Source of the DNA: Neocallimastix lanati (nom. inval.)
Taxonomy: Eukaryota; Neocallimastigomycota; Neocallimastigomycetes; Neocallimastigales; Neocallimastigaceae
DNA: 57,500 bases
Assembly (NCBI GenBank): GCA_016946835.1
Contig: JACVTC010000126.1
Coordinates: 255,001-312,500 of the forward strand
Direction of reading: 5' to 3'
Shown here: positions 26,130 to 38,100 of the stretch, one piece after another
Layout: each line of letters starts with the position of its first letter
How positions within the stretch are numbered: position 1 is the stretch's first letter
Program-made: the position numbers and the translations under genes
Notes under the pieces: generated by a model
The model's database searches: none
Seen by the model: only the letters and a program-made list of their open reading frames with translations
What the model was told of the DNA's origin: nothing

Positions 26130-26660
26130 GCACTTCTCCCATATTTACACACACATTATTTAGAAAAATTACTTAAATCAACACGATTTTCACCAATTTA
26201 CCTATTCAATAAATTATTGGTTAATAATACTATTATTTTCACTATCTCTAATATTAATATTTCTATTTTCTCTATCACTAATTCTACTATAACTAGCAAT
26301 ATTATTTCTATTGCTATTATTATTAATATTATACACTTTGTTACTACTATCACATTCTGTACTTGATTCTACATTATTCATATCTATGACAACAATGTCT
26401 ACATTACTTTTTGATATTAGACAATATTTGGTAATTATTAAAAATTAAATTTTTTATGAAGAATTTCACTCTCCTTAAAATATTTCATTCGAAATTCACA
26501 CACACACACACAAAAAAAAAAAAAAATAACATTTAGGAAACCAATGTTCCAATCGAGGATTACTATTTTTTTTTATAATAACAAGGAAACCGTTCTGGAT
26601 AGTCGTCTTCAATCATATTGACGGCTTTGGTAACATGAGAATCGAATTTATATCTAATAG
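26130..26660 (-). pseudogene. Diverged copy of the 11.4-12.0 kb fragment
   Basis: Matches 11370-11960 in order: TTATTTAGAAAAATTACTTA, the CACCAATT box, the ESSTECDSS-type Ser/Asp tract and GTTCCAATCGAGGATTACTA. On the minus strand the left end reads RYKFDSHVTKAVNMIEDDY then PERFPCYY, better preserved than in the other copy. This points to a conserved but now broken coding sequence. The product is not recognised. Confidence 0.5.
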
Positions 26661-26689
26661 AGATAAAACGAACCGAGTTATATCATATC

Positions 26690-27104
26690 GTAATGATCAT
26701 TTTCTTTTGGAGTAAAATTTTGTAAAAGTTATTAAGATTATTGTGCAAATTGAAATTATGGTTAGTATTTTTATAATTCCCTTATTGTCTTTTAAGTTAT
26801 AATAGTAAGGAATATATTTATTTTTATTAAAAAATTCTGGTTCAACTTCCATTTTATCTTCATCAGAATTACTGTCTAAATTTAATTTTTGAAATAAAAT
26901 TATAAACATCGTTTAATTAAATAATTGAAATCTTCATCAATGCCATATATAATATACTTATTAAGTTATTCTCCTATTTTAGTTGTTCATTGTTAATAAA
27001 ATTAGAGTTAAAGAAATTACTGCTTGATAATTCATTATTTATATTTTCAGAAAGTGATATATTAGCTGGTTCGCTTTTAACATTGAATTTCTCTGATGTC
27101 ATGG
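26690..27104 (-). pseudogene. Broken gene with acidic domain and C-terminal membrane segment
   Basis: From an ATG at about 27102 the minus strand reads MTSEKFNVKSEPANISLSEN and continues Ser/Asn-rich for about 44 codons to a stop. After frame changes it continues YGIDEDFNYLIKRC and then the 70-codon frame 26697-26909 (SNSDEDKMEVEPEFFNKN, then a hydrophobic stretch KILTIISICTIILITF and KFYSKRK at the end). An intron could explain one break, since GT and AG options exist, but I could not build a clean model. A tail-anchored or single-pass membrane protein, probably decayed, is the most I can say. Confidence 0.4.
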
Positions 27105-27479
27105 AGAAAACATTTTACTAAAATTATAAAATAATTAATTAATAATTATTAATTATCAAAAAAAAAATTTTTTTATTTTCTAAACTTGGAAGAGAATACA
27201 CTTCCAGTGCTTTATTAAATAGATAATTAAATTTTTATGTATTATATTTTTTTTTTTTTTTTTTAAAAAAAATACATTATATACATTATATAATTTAATG
27301 ATAAAAAATAAAAAATATATAAAAGATTAAGAAAAATAAAAAAATAATAAAATTTAAAAAAAAAATTTTATTTAATCATAGAAAGTTTAATGTAATAAAG
27401 TATAAAAAATAAGTTCAAAAGTTAAAAAATAGGGATACTTAAGTAAATATATATAAATTCTTTAGGGATAGAATACATA

Positions 27480-27800
27480 CAAAGGTAAAAATGTAGGATC
27501 TTCATAACATGGATACAATACAAAATTTAAGGGTTGAATAACCATGATAACGCATTTACTAATTAGCCCATCAAAAAAAACATGACGAAGTAGAGTCTTC
27601 ATTTTTCTTTCACTAGGGGCTATGAGAACAATGTCATCAGCAAAAAGGTCACCACAACAATTTTTATTACCAATACTAACACCATATTCATCTCAATTAT
27701 ATAAAATATCATTAATGAATAAATTTAAACAAAATTGGTGATAACGGTCAACCTTGCCTAATCTCACAATGAATAGGAAATTCATTTAATAACATTATCA
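27480..27800 (-). pseudogene. LINE-type (non-LTR) reverse transcriptase fragment
   Basis: Minus-strand pieces read EFPIHCEIRQG, then a stop, PLSPILF, then after a frame change NLFINDILYN, DEYGVSIGNKNCCG and DLFADDIVLIAPSERKMK. RQG-x-PLSP and FADDIVLIA are the conserved blocks around the catalytic aspartates of non-LTR reverse transcriptases. Stops, a frameshift and missing ends show a dead fragment. Confidence 0.75.
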
Positions 27801-27865
27801 AAGGGTAATAAATAGTAATAAGAATTGATAATAGAAAAGAAAATGAAAATATTAGAAAAACAATG

Positions 27866-28300
27866 AAAACTAATTTAAAAAAAAAAAAAATTAACCAAAT
27901 AATCAAAATCAGCATTACTAAATAATTGATATAAAAAAATAAAGATAAATAATATTAAATATTATTAGACTAAAAAATAACCTGCTTATAAATTTAATAG
28001 GCAATTTTTAAAATAAAAATAAAAAAGAAAAAAAAATTAATACTTCATAAATACTAAATAATTAATATAAAAATAATTTCATAATGAAAATTAATTTAAA
28101 AAAAAAAAATTAACCAAATAATCAAAATCAGCACTACTAAATAATTAATATAAAAAAATAAAGATAAATAATATTAAATATTATTAGACTAAAAAATAAC
28201 CTGATTATAAATTTAATAGGAAATTTTTAAAATAAAAAAAAAAAAATTCATACATCATAAATACTAAATAATTAATATAAAAATAATTTCATATGTATAT
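27866..28300. repeat. About 220-bp imperfect tandem duplication
   Basis: TTAACCAAATAATCAAAATC and the following GACTAAAAAATAACCTG block occur at 27891 and 28111 with the same downstream ATTATAAATTTAATAGG and ATAAATACTAAATAATTAAT parts. It abuts the left end of segmental duplication copy B. Confidence 0.85.
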
Positions 28301-28870
28301 ACACAAAATAATAATAATTTAGAAGTTACTTGAGTTAGATTTATATTTTAAAAATCATAATAATTTTTTATTTTTTATTATTTATTAATTTAATTTAATT
28401 TATTTTTTATTTTTGTTTTATTTTTTGTTTATCATGTTTGTTTTACGCTTTTAATAATAATAAAATTTTATATATTATATTGAACTATTTTTTACATTTT
28501 ATAAAAATACATACGATTTACTATATATAATGATATTTTAATATATATAAGTTTTCTTTTTTAAAACATATTATTTAACATTTATATAAAAATTATTTAT
28601 GATAGAAATATTTATTATTATTATTTTAAATATTATTTCTATATATTAAATTGATTATTATTTATATATAAATTTATGATAACTTTTTATTAAAGAAAAA
28701 AATCATTATGAAAATAATATATATATTATCTGTATTTCATCATTAGAAATATATTTAATATATATATATATATATATATAATTATTATTATATAAACGGT
28801 TTCCTTTTTTTTTTTATAATCATTATTATTATTATTATTATTATTATATTTTAAAAAATTAATAATTCAT

Positions 28871-29705
28871 TTAAAAAATGTATAAGAAAAAAGTAGCTGT
28901 TAATAATAAAAAACTACCCATCTTAATAGCATGGGCACTATTAGCTTGAGCTTCACATTCCTTACTGTTTAGGATAGCAAGAGCTTCATCTATACTATTG
29001 ATTTTACCTCTCTTAGACTTAGCACTTCGTGAAAAAGAATTAATAATAGAAGTCGTATCTTGTTGAAATTCTATAATACTAGTAAAACCAGAAATGGCCT
29101 TTTCTCTACAAACAGTCTTCTTACAAGTATCATTAAGAGTATCCTTAGTAAGTTCCTTTTCTTCCTTGTTTAATTTACTAATTGGACAGTAAGAATTGCT
29201 ATCCTTGGCACAAGAAAGATAAAAGACACTAAGAGTCTTGTTTAAGACGTTTTCCACTTCCTTAGCTTTCTTACATTCCACATGATCAGTAAGTTTAGTA
29301 TAAACAATTTTGGCGCATTCATCAGAGTTGAAATAATCACAAGATTGATCATAGTTAGACTTTTCCATTTTACTTGGTAAGCATCCATAATATTTTTGGA
29401 TCAAAAGCAGTTCCTTCATCAGTTTCAATGTTTGAACCTGAAGTCTTATTAGATGTTTGCTTGGAAGAGTCACTAGATTTACCTGAAGTGGAATCATTTG
29501 ATGAATCAGTAAATACACCAGAATTACCAATATTCATAATTTGATCAATTTTTTCCTTGTCTCCAGAAGAAATATTAGATTGTTTAAAGGCATCTTCAAT
29601 TTTTTGGAGTTGAGCTAAATCGTTTTCTTTACCTCTCTTTTCTAAAGAGAAAGAGTAAGCAGAAGTAGCAGCAAGTAAAACAATAAATGGAGTAGTGAAT
29701 TTCAT
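28871..29705 (-). pseudogene. Secreted ten-cysteine family protein, copy 4, frameshifted
   Basis: The start (29705; MKFTTPFIVLLAATSAYS, then LEKR) through FDP is in one frame and the rest (KYYGCLPSKMEKSNYDQSC through the GPI-like tail MGSFLLLTATFFLYIF) is in another, which is otherwise open to the stop at 28871. Compared with copy 3, 20 bases are missing at about 29393-29398, between short AAA repeats. This removes the first conserved cysteine and shifts the frame. A 26-residue in-frame stretch near the N-terminus is also absent. The lack of further stops suggests a recent loss. A sequencing or assembly error would need to have removed exactly 20 bases, which is less likely. Confidence 0.88.
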
Positions 29706-30097
29706 ATTGATTAAAATATATATATATTTTTTTTTATTTTAATAAAAAATAGTTATTATAAAAATTTTATAATTTTATGTTTTAATTCAAGTTAAATTTA
29801 TATATATATATATTTTTTTTTTTAAATTATTTATTTATTTTTTTTAAATTATTTATTTATTTTTTTTAAATTATTTATTTATTTTTTTAAATAATTTATT
29901 TTATTAGAAAAATAAAAGAAAAAGTGAATTCTATTTGATATTTATATAAAAAATCATTTGAATAATAATAAAAATAATATATATATATATTTATTAAAAA
30001 AAATTTAAAAAAAAAAATTAATATATCTAAAGCATTACGTTTATATTAGTAATTATTAAATTTTATAATTAATAAATGATTTAGATTAAAGATAAAG

Positions 30098-30145
<48 letters not shown>

Positions 30146-30239
30146 ATTAATTAAAGTTTTATTATTTTTAATATTTATTACATTATATGTCACACTATTT
30201 ATTGAAGTTCTATTGGTGATATTCTTAAATGAAAAAGGT

Positions 30240-31020
30240 AGCAATAAAAGGAAAAATAAATAATAAAAGGAAAAATATTTATTAAAAATATATATATATT
30301 ATAATAAAAGGAAAAATATATTATAAAATGAAAAATATATTATAAAATGAAAAATATATTATAAAATGAAAAATATATAATAAAATGAAAAATATTTAAT
30401 AAAATGAAAAATATATAATAAAATGAAAAATATTTAATAAAATGAAAAATATATAATAAAATGAAAAATATATAATAAAAGGAAAAATATATAATAAAAA
30501 GAAATATACATATATAATAAAAAGAAGAATAAATATATAATAAAAAGAAAAATATATAATATTATAATATTTACCTATAGATAAATATATAAATAATAAT
30601 AAAAAAAAAGAAATTTAGAAAATATCTATTTTTAAAAAAAATATTCTAATTTCTTTTATAATTATTAAAAACAGAAAATTTAAAAATATATTTAAAAATA
30701 AATTTAAAAAATAAAAAAAAAAAAGTAAAACAATTTATTTATTTTATTTTATTTGTATATATTTTATTTTTATATATATTTTATTTTTATATATATTTTA
30801 TTATTATATATATTTTATTTTTATATATATTTTATTTTTATATATATTTTACTTTTATATATATTTTATTTTTATATATATTTTATTTTTATATATATTT
30901 TATTTTTATATATATTTTATTTTTATAAATATTTTATTTTTATAAATATTTTATTTTTATAAATATTTTATTTTTATATATATTTTATTTTTATATATAT
31001 TTTAATTTTATATATATTTT
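30240..31020. repeat. Two AT minisatellites downstream of copy 4
   Basis: 30280-30560: a unit near AAAATGAAAAATATATAATA (about 19-20 bp) repeated about a dozen times. 30755-31020: a TATATATTTTATTTTTATAT-type unit (about 18 bp) repeated about 14 times. The corresponding copy A interval is shorter. Confidence 0.85.
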
Positions 31021-31591
31021 AATTTTATATTATATGATTTAAATAAAATTATATAATTTTAAAAAGAAAAATTAAAATTTTGTTTGTGGTTATTATTTAC
31101 TTTCTTTCTTTCTTTCTTTCTCTATTATTGATTTTTATTTTATTTTATTTTAATATTACTGCTAATACTTTTTATTATACTTAATTATTTTATTTTTATT
31201 AATGCTTTATTATACTTTTCTATTTATATTATTATAATTATTGTTTTATTTTATTGTTGCACTTGACTATTTATTATATTATATCATATTCTATCTGTAT
31301 TTTCTTATTTTCTATTCTACTATTTATGTTATTTTAATTTATTTTACTTTATTCAATTTGTAATTTCATAGATAATATTTTACTTCATTTACTATTAATT
31401 AAGTTTAATTTAATTTAAGTAATACTTTATTTTTATTTTATATAACATTAAAAACATTTTCAATTTGTATTTCATAGATCTTAAAAAATTTTCCGACATG
31501 TTTTTTTCTGAAGAAATTTTTTTTTATGTATTTCAACTAAATATCTATTTAAATTAAATAAAATTTACACAAATATAGTTAAAAATTTATT

Positions 31592-31667
31592 ATTAGATTA
31601 ATCAGGTCACAGTTAATTTTTAATTTAATAATAAAATTTTAATCTAAACTGTGACTGACCTGATTAT
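31592..31667. repeat. Imperfect inverted repeat beside the LTR-like repeat
   Basis: AATCAGGTCACAGTT (from about 31600) and, about 35 bp later, AACTGTGACTGACCTGATT pair except for a three-base insertion. The right arm ends where the 31668 repeat begins. Confidence 0.7.
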
Positions 31668-32068
31668 TGATATGCGGGACTTTTATGTGCAATAATTTAT
31701 AAGCAGTGGGTTTTAAATAATGGTAGTTTAGTAAATTTTATTAATAAAATTATAATATTCGTACAATTAAAAATAATAATTCTAATTCCTAAAAATTTAC
31801 AAGAGAGTTCTCTATTTCTAATATAAATAATCTAATCTATTTATAAGAAATAGGTAATATATTAATTATATATTCTAATATATAGAAATATATAAATTTT
31901 ATATGAAATAAAGTATTATAATTATTATAATTATAATAATACATATTGAACACATATTGAAATAAAATAAAATAAAATAATTATTATCAAAAAGATATAA
32001 ATTTAATATTTAATAATTATTATTATTAAATATACAAATATGTTACTACACATATTTGTTTTATATCA
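31668..32068. repeat. Solo-LTR-like repeat, copy 1 (401 bp)
   Basis: Starts TGATATGCGGGACTTTTATG and ends TTTGTTTTATATCA, so the ends are TG...CA with inverted TGATAT/ATATCA. It matches 56325-56705 throughout. There is no related internal sequence next to either copy and no clear target duplication, so these are probably solo LTRs of an element whose body is absent from this window. Confidence 0.7.
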
Positions 32069-32878
32069 TTATATTTACTATTTATTTATTAGTGTACTAT
32101 TTTAATATTTAAAATTATAATAAAAATTGTTATTAAAATCAAGGTATTAATTAAAATGTAAATAATTTAATGTATGAAATATTTAATTAATATTTAATAT
32201 AAATTTTTTTATACTATATATATATTTTTTTTTAATTTTTTAATTTTTAATCAAGAAAAGAAAAAAGAATATTCTATTTAATATAATTTTAAATTATATT
32301 TATTCATCAAAAGTTTCCATCACTTTTGATAGATTAAATTAATTATAATAAGAATATAAAAAAATAATAAAAATTTAAATTAATAATAATAAAAAATTTA
32401 AAAAAAAAATAAAAACTTAAATTAATTATATAATAAAATAAAATAAAATAAAATAATAAAAATTTAAATTAATTATATAAAAAATATTTTAGTACTCAAG
32501 ATTTCAATCAGTTTTTATTTATTATTTTTAAGTCACACAAATTAAATATTACATGAATAATAAATTTATATAATACATAATATATATAATTTAATGCACG
32601 ACTTTATCAAGTAACTAATATTATTACATTGAATATATTATAATAATAAAATATTAAATATTAAATAATCTTGTATCTAACAAAATATAAAAAAAAATTT
32701 AACTTAATTTTATATAAAAAATATAAGAAAAATTAATTATATATAAAAATAATAAATTAATTTAATTAAATAAAAATAAAAAATTTAAATTAATTATATG
32801 TAAGACTATTGATATTGATATATTTTAAACATTAAAGCTTTATTAACTCTATGAAATATACATTAAAGTTAATGGTTA

Positions 32879-32909
<31 letters not shown>

Positions 32910-33390
32910 AGATTGGGATTAACGAGAGGGAAGTACAATAGGCTAATATGAAAGACATTTCCTCTATACCGCTATACAAGCTATAAAATAGATATAAAAA
33001 TTTACAATATTGATGTAAGGAATAGTAAGAAAAATTTTTTTTATTCTTAAGGTATAACTATCTATATAATTATTATATTTATTTATAATTATTTTATAAA
33101 AAAGTTAAACATCATTGTCTTATTACTGTTTAAACTTTTGAATAATTTTTTATATATTTTTTTATTTTATTCTCTTCTCTTATATATTTTAATTGTAATA
33201 AAAAATAAATATAAAGCAAAATAAATAAAAAAAAATTATATTTTTATTATTTTTCTTTTTATTAGTTATATTGTTGATGGTTGAATGCTCATCAAATAAT
33301 TAGTTCAAATAGAAAAACATATTTATATTCAAAAAAAAATATAATTTAAAAAAAAATTTTTTTTCATTCTTTTTTTATTACTTTTTTTTA
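32069..33390. other. AT-rich spacer
   Basis: No gene seen. The short G+C-containing island at 32910-32990 (GATTGGGATTAACGAGAGGG) reads as nothing recognisable on either strand. Confidence 0.6.
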
Positions 33391-33399
33391 TTTTTATTT

Positions 33400-33600
33400 T
33401 TTTTATTTATATTTTAAAAATAAAGAATCCAAAAAAAAGGATTCCTTTTTTAGCATTATCATCTAGTTTTGATTTAATATTTGAAAAATTTTTATAATAG
33501 GTTATACAATCAAAAATTCTCAGGAGATTAATATGAATAAGTTTACCATAAAAAACTCAATGGTTGTATCAATAGTATCTGATTTTTTTTAATAGTAAAT
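33400..33600 (-). pseudogene. Copia integrase fragment
   Basis: Minus strand reads IHINLLRIFDCITYYKNFSN and then KSKLDDNAKKGILFFGF, equivalent to the H-L-R-V-F-G-C block and the K-L-D-x-x-x-x-K-G-x-F-L-G-Y block near the integrase C-terminus of copia elements. It is related to but different from the element at 19.3-25.4 kb. No LTR is seen next to it. Confidence 0.65.
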
Positions 33601-34059
33601 AACCTTGCCTTTCTTGAATATTAGTGTTATTATAAGAATAAAATATTGGGATATTAATAATTAAAATAAAATATTATTAATATAATTAATAATAGATTAA
33701 TCAGATTATTCCAGTTACAAAATGCATAAAAAAATTATTTTTTAAAGATATTAATATTTATTAATAATTTTGGACATAATGATTTTTTAATATATAAGAA
33801 AGATCTATTAGTATAAGAAAAGAAAAACAATTGTGTAGCATTTGGGAAAATGGCTTATAAATTAAATTTTAATTCTTAATTTAATAAATCACATTTTTTT
33901 TTTTTTTAGTTAATAGTAAACAAATAAGTATATAAAAAATATTAAAAATTGAAAATATATCTTTAAACTTTAATATTATTAAATATTATTTTATCAAATA
34001 TATCTTTAAAATTTAATATATATTAAAAATTTAAATATTATATATTTATCAAATAAAAA

Positions 34060-34110
34060 TCAAGCCACATTCCGAAATGCAACACTTCCAGTAAACTTAG
34101 CTAAAATAAT
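34060..34110. repeat. TIR-element scrap
   Basis: AAGCCACATTCCGAAATGCA followed by ACACTTCC resembles the ends of the GCATTTCG-type elements (compare 19224-19283). Only one end is present. Confidence 0.35.
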
Positions 34111-34317
34111 AATTTTTATTCATTTCTTATCATTAACTGATAGATTTGGTTTTTAGATAAAAAAAAAAAAATTAAATATGCAGATATAGGATACAGTTAA
34201 TCCTATACTAATATATTTAATTTTTATATTTATTATTTTATATATTTATTTATTATTATTTTTTTTAATAATTGTTATTTTTATTAATAATTATTTAATT
34301 TTTATATTTATTATTTT

Positions 34318-35156
34318 TGTTATGGTTCGGGTTTTATTAGAATTTTATTTAATTATTTATTTTTAATATTTTTCTGTCTACATTTTAACTATTGAAAAAC
34401 TTCACTTATTTATACTTTTTGAAAAAAAATAAATATGTAAAGCCTTTCTACATTTTATTATCATATTTAAAAAAAAATATTTACTATTACTAATTACTTA
34501 AAATTTTATATTAATTTAAATTAACTAATTCATAAGTATTTTTATTTTAATAAATTTTATTTATATAATTTTATATTATTTTTCATATACTAAAACTAAA
34601 TTATTTAATATATACGAAAAGTAACAAACAAAATTTAAAAAGATTTTACAGAAAAATAAAGTTATTTTAATCAAGAATGTTAATATAATATTCTTATATT
34701 TTATATAAAATAAATTTAAAAACTATAATATATTTAATATTTATTATTAATCAATTAAGATTTGATTTTATTTGTGGGGAATAAAAAATATTAAATAATC
34801 AATTTAAAAATAAAATAAAATACTAAAAAGAATACAAGTTTAATATTGATACAATATAATAATAATATAATAATATATTTGAAAATAAAAATAAAATATT
34901 AATATTGATAATAAACACTTTAATAAAATAATAAAATTTAAGGTTAAATTATAGATATTGATATTAATAATAAAAATATAAAATTATTGATAATATTTTA
35001 GAAACTTTTAATAAAAATATTAAAAAAAAAATATATTTAGAAAATATTTTAGTATAGAAAATATAGTAAAGTAATATTAAGTAAAGAATAATATAATGGA
35101 TTCTAAAGTAAGTTGAAATTCTAATTAATAATCCATTATATGTTCGTTCTTTACCA
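34318..35156 (-). repeat. 3' LTR of the Ty3/gypsy element (839 bp)
   Basis: Starts TGTTATGGTTCGGG and ends TTCTTTACCA on the plus strand. By direct reading it differs from 42444-43282 at three sites: a one-base deletion near the CTGTC(T)ACA block, one substitution (GTAACAAAC/GTAGCAAAC) and one A-run length. TTTT precedes it and TTTT follows the other LTR, consistent with a 4-bp target duplication. Confidence 0.93.
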
Positions 35157-35179
35157 AGATGCCCCCACTAAGACTCAAG

Positions 35180-38100
35180 CTAATCTATAGCTGAGTTATA
35201 CTTTACTATATTTTTCAAATGAACATTACGATTCATTTGAATCATAGTATTTGGGTCCGCAAGTGTTACGGTATTAAATTGTTTTTTTATTACTTTTAAA
35301 GGACCGACAAAATAAGGTTCTAATTTAGAACGACTAAAATTTCGAACAAGAACTAAATCACCGATTCTTATGTTTTTGGAATTTTTCATGCTATTTTTTT
35401 CTTCCCTTCGATTGGCCCAATATTTACTTGCGTTCTTTACATTTTCAGCTGCTTCCATGGTCCACCTATAATGTGAGATAAATTTTTCTAAAAGAATTTC
35501 ATCTGAAGATTTATTCACTCCTTGTGTAGGTCTAGCAGCAATATCGAAAGGCTGTTGATCCTCACGACCATAAACTAATTCGAAGCTAGAATGTTTGGTT
35601 ACAGAATTCTTTGTAGTTCTAAGGGCCCACAAGGCTGAAGGTAATACCTCATCCCAGTCTTTATTTTCTTCACCAAGTAATCTCAATAATTTACCAATTT
35701 CTTTATTCCTATTTTCAACCAATCCATTACTTTCTGGGTGATAGGTAGTGGTAAATTTTACGTAAACATCATATAAGTCCAGGAATATTTTAGTCATATC
35801 CGATGTGAATTGAACGCCATTATCCGTTGTAATGACTTGAGGAGCTCCATGTCTAGCGAAAACATTTATTAAAAACTTAATGATGTCCTTAGATGTAATA
35901 TTTTCAGTAGGTTCAGCCTCCACCCACTTTGTGAAATAATCCACCGCAACAATGATATATTGGTTTTTATTACCAGTCTTTATTAAGGGACCAATAATAT
36001 CAAGTCCAAGATGAGTAAAAGGGCCTTCAACTTCTGTTGGAATGTTTTCGCTTGGTTCTGGATATGGCTGAGGGCGATTTAACTGACATTTTTCGCATTT
36101 TGAAATTATCCGTTTTATATCGTTGACCATATCATTCCAGTAGTAACTTTTTCTAAGTCTTTGATATGTTTTATAATAACCTTCATGGCCAATATGATGT
36201 GCTTCGAGAATTAATTTTAGTTTTTCATTTGTTTCGGTAACAAGTTTTCTATAATTATTTCCATCTATAAAATAATCTATACCATCAATCTTTGTAAATT
36301 TTTCTTCAATAAATTCTTTAATTACTTTAGAAAGTGAATCATTTTCATCATCTTTATTCGTTTTTATAGCTAATACCTTTTGTTCTTTATCGTTCTTCAT
36401 TCTAGATAAAGCGTCGGCTACTACATTCTTTTTACCTTGCTCATAGCGAATATCCACTTTTAGCATACTTGCAGTCAAACACCATCTTGTTTGTCGTGCA
36501 TTATTCGGTTCCTTATTATTAAATAAACCTAGTAGAGGTTTGTGATCTGTAAAAACTATGGTTCTAAAGGGGCTTCCCATAATATAAGGTTTTAATTTAG
36601 TAATACAATAATATAAAGCCGTTCCTTCCAAATCGGTTATTCCATAATTCTTTTCTGCTTTGGTTAAGCGACGGCTAATGAAATGAATCGGGTGTTCTAT
36701 TTCCGATTCGTCTTTCTGCAATAAAACTCCACCAATACCTTCATATGATGCATCTGTTCGAATAATGAATTCTTTGGAAAAATCAGGATATTTTAAAATA
36801 GGAGCATTAATTAATTTTTCTTTTAATTTGGTAAAACTTTGTTTTTGTTCATTATTCCATTTATATTTTACACCTTTTCTTAATAGCTTACAAAGAGGAG
36901 CTGAGGTTTGAGCATATTCATTTATAAAGTTCCTATAATATCCTACAGCACCTAAGAATGATCTTAACTCATGTATATTCGTGGGTTCTTTCCAGGCTTT
37001 AATTGCTTCAATTTTACTATTTTGAGGACTAAGACCCTTAGTAGAAATCTTGTGACCAAGAACTTCAACTTCCGTTTTCATAAAGTGACATTTTTCAATA
37101 TTAATTTTTAATTTATGTTCCTTGAAGATTGCTAATACTTGTTTTATGTGTTGGATATGTTCTTCGACAGTTTTTGAATATATAAGTATATCATCAATAA
37201 AGTTGAAAACACATTTTCCAATTAAAGGAAATAAAATTCTATTCATTTCCCGTTGGAAGGTAGCCGGAGCTCCAGTTAATCCAAAAGGCATAACTTTGAA
37301 TTGGTAGTTGCCAAATTTGGTTGTAAAACTGGTTCTTTCAACACTTTCTTCGTCCATTAGGATTTGATGGTAACCTGAGTATAGATCCATAGTAGTAAAG
37401 ATTTTGGCACCATCTAGACTGTCAAATATCTCGTCAATATAAGGAAGGGCATAAGAGTCTTTTTCGGTTAGATCATTCACCTTGCGGTAGTCCACACACA
37501 ATCTCCATTTTCCATTAGCCTTTGGGACCACAACAACAGGTGAAGACCATTCTGAATATGATGGTACAACTAGCTTTTTCTTAATAAGTTTAATTAGTTC
37601 TTCTTTAATAATATCAGATTTAAATTTGGTTACTCTGTAACATCTTTGTTTAACAGGTTTTGCGTTCGCTTTCAAGTTAATTTTATGAGGGGCCAAGTCT
37701 GACGGTGTTAATTCTTCAGAAGATGTCGCTATAATGTCCAAGTTTTCTTCAAGTAATTTTACTATTACATCTTTATAATCTTTACAAAGGCTTGCTAAAA
37801 ATTTTTCATCATGGATATACTCTTGCGGAGATAGACCTTCAAGTTTCTTTAATTCATTAGTTGTGTCTTCATCTTCAAGTATTTTCCTTACTATACATAC
37901 TAATTTTTCTTCTTCTTGGAAATTATTATTAATAGGAGCTATAACGTCGATTAGTCCTTGAGAATTAAATTGACATAAACTATATCTTATAGGATGGATA
38001 AAAAGATTGTGTTCTACTTGAGTTTGAAAATTAATCAACAAATCATAAAATGAGTCATCATCATCAATTATTCGAAAATCTACTATCATTTTATAATCAT

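Larger units (their letters stand above)
28270..31490. repeat. Segmental duplication, copy B (contains the broken Cys-rich copy 4)
   Basis: Homologous to 13995-17500 in the same orientation, across the gene and both flanks. The copies differ by AT-repeat expansions (30280-30560 and 30750-31020 here) and by about 300 bp present only in copy A. Confidence 0.85.

Noticed and set aside
28850-29705. An intron instead of a deletion in Cys-rich copy 4
   Set aside because: No extra sequence exists at the frame change; bases are missing relative to copy 3, so splicing cannot restore it.
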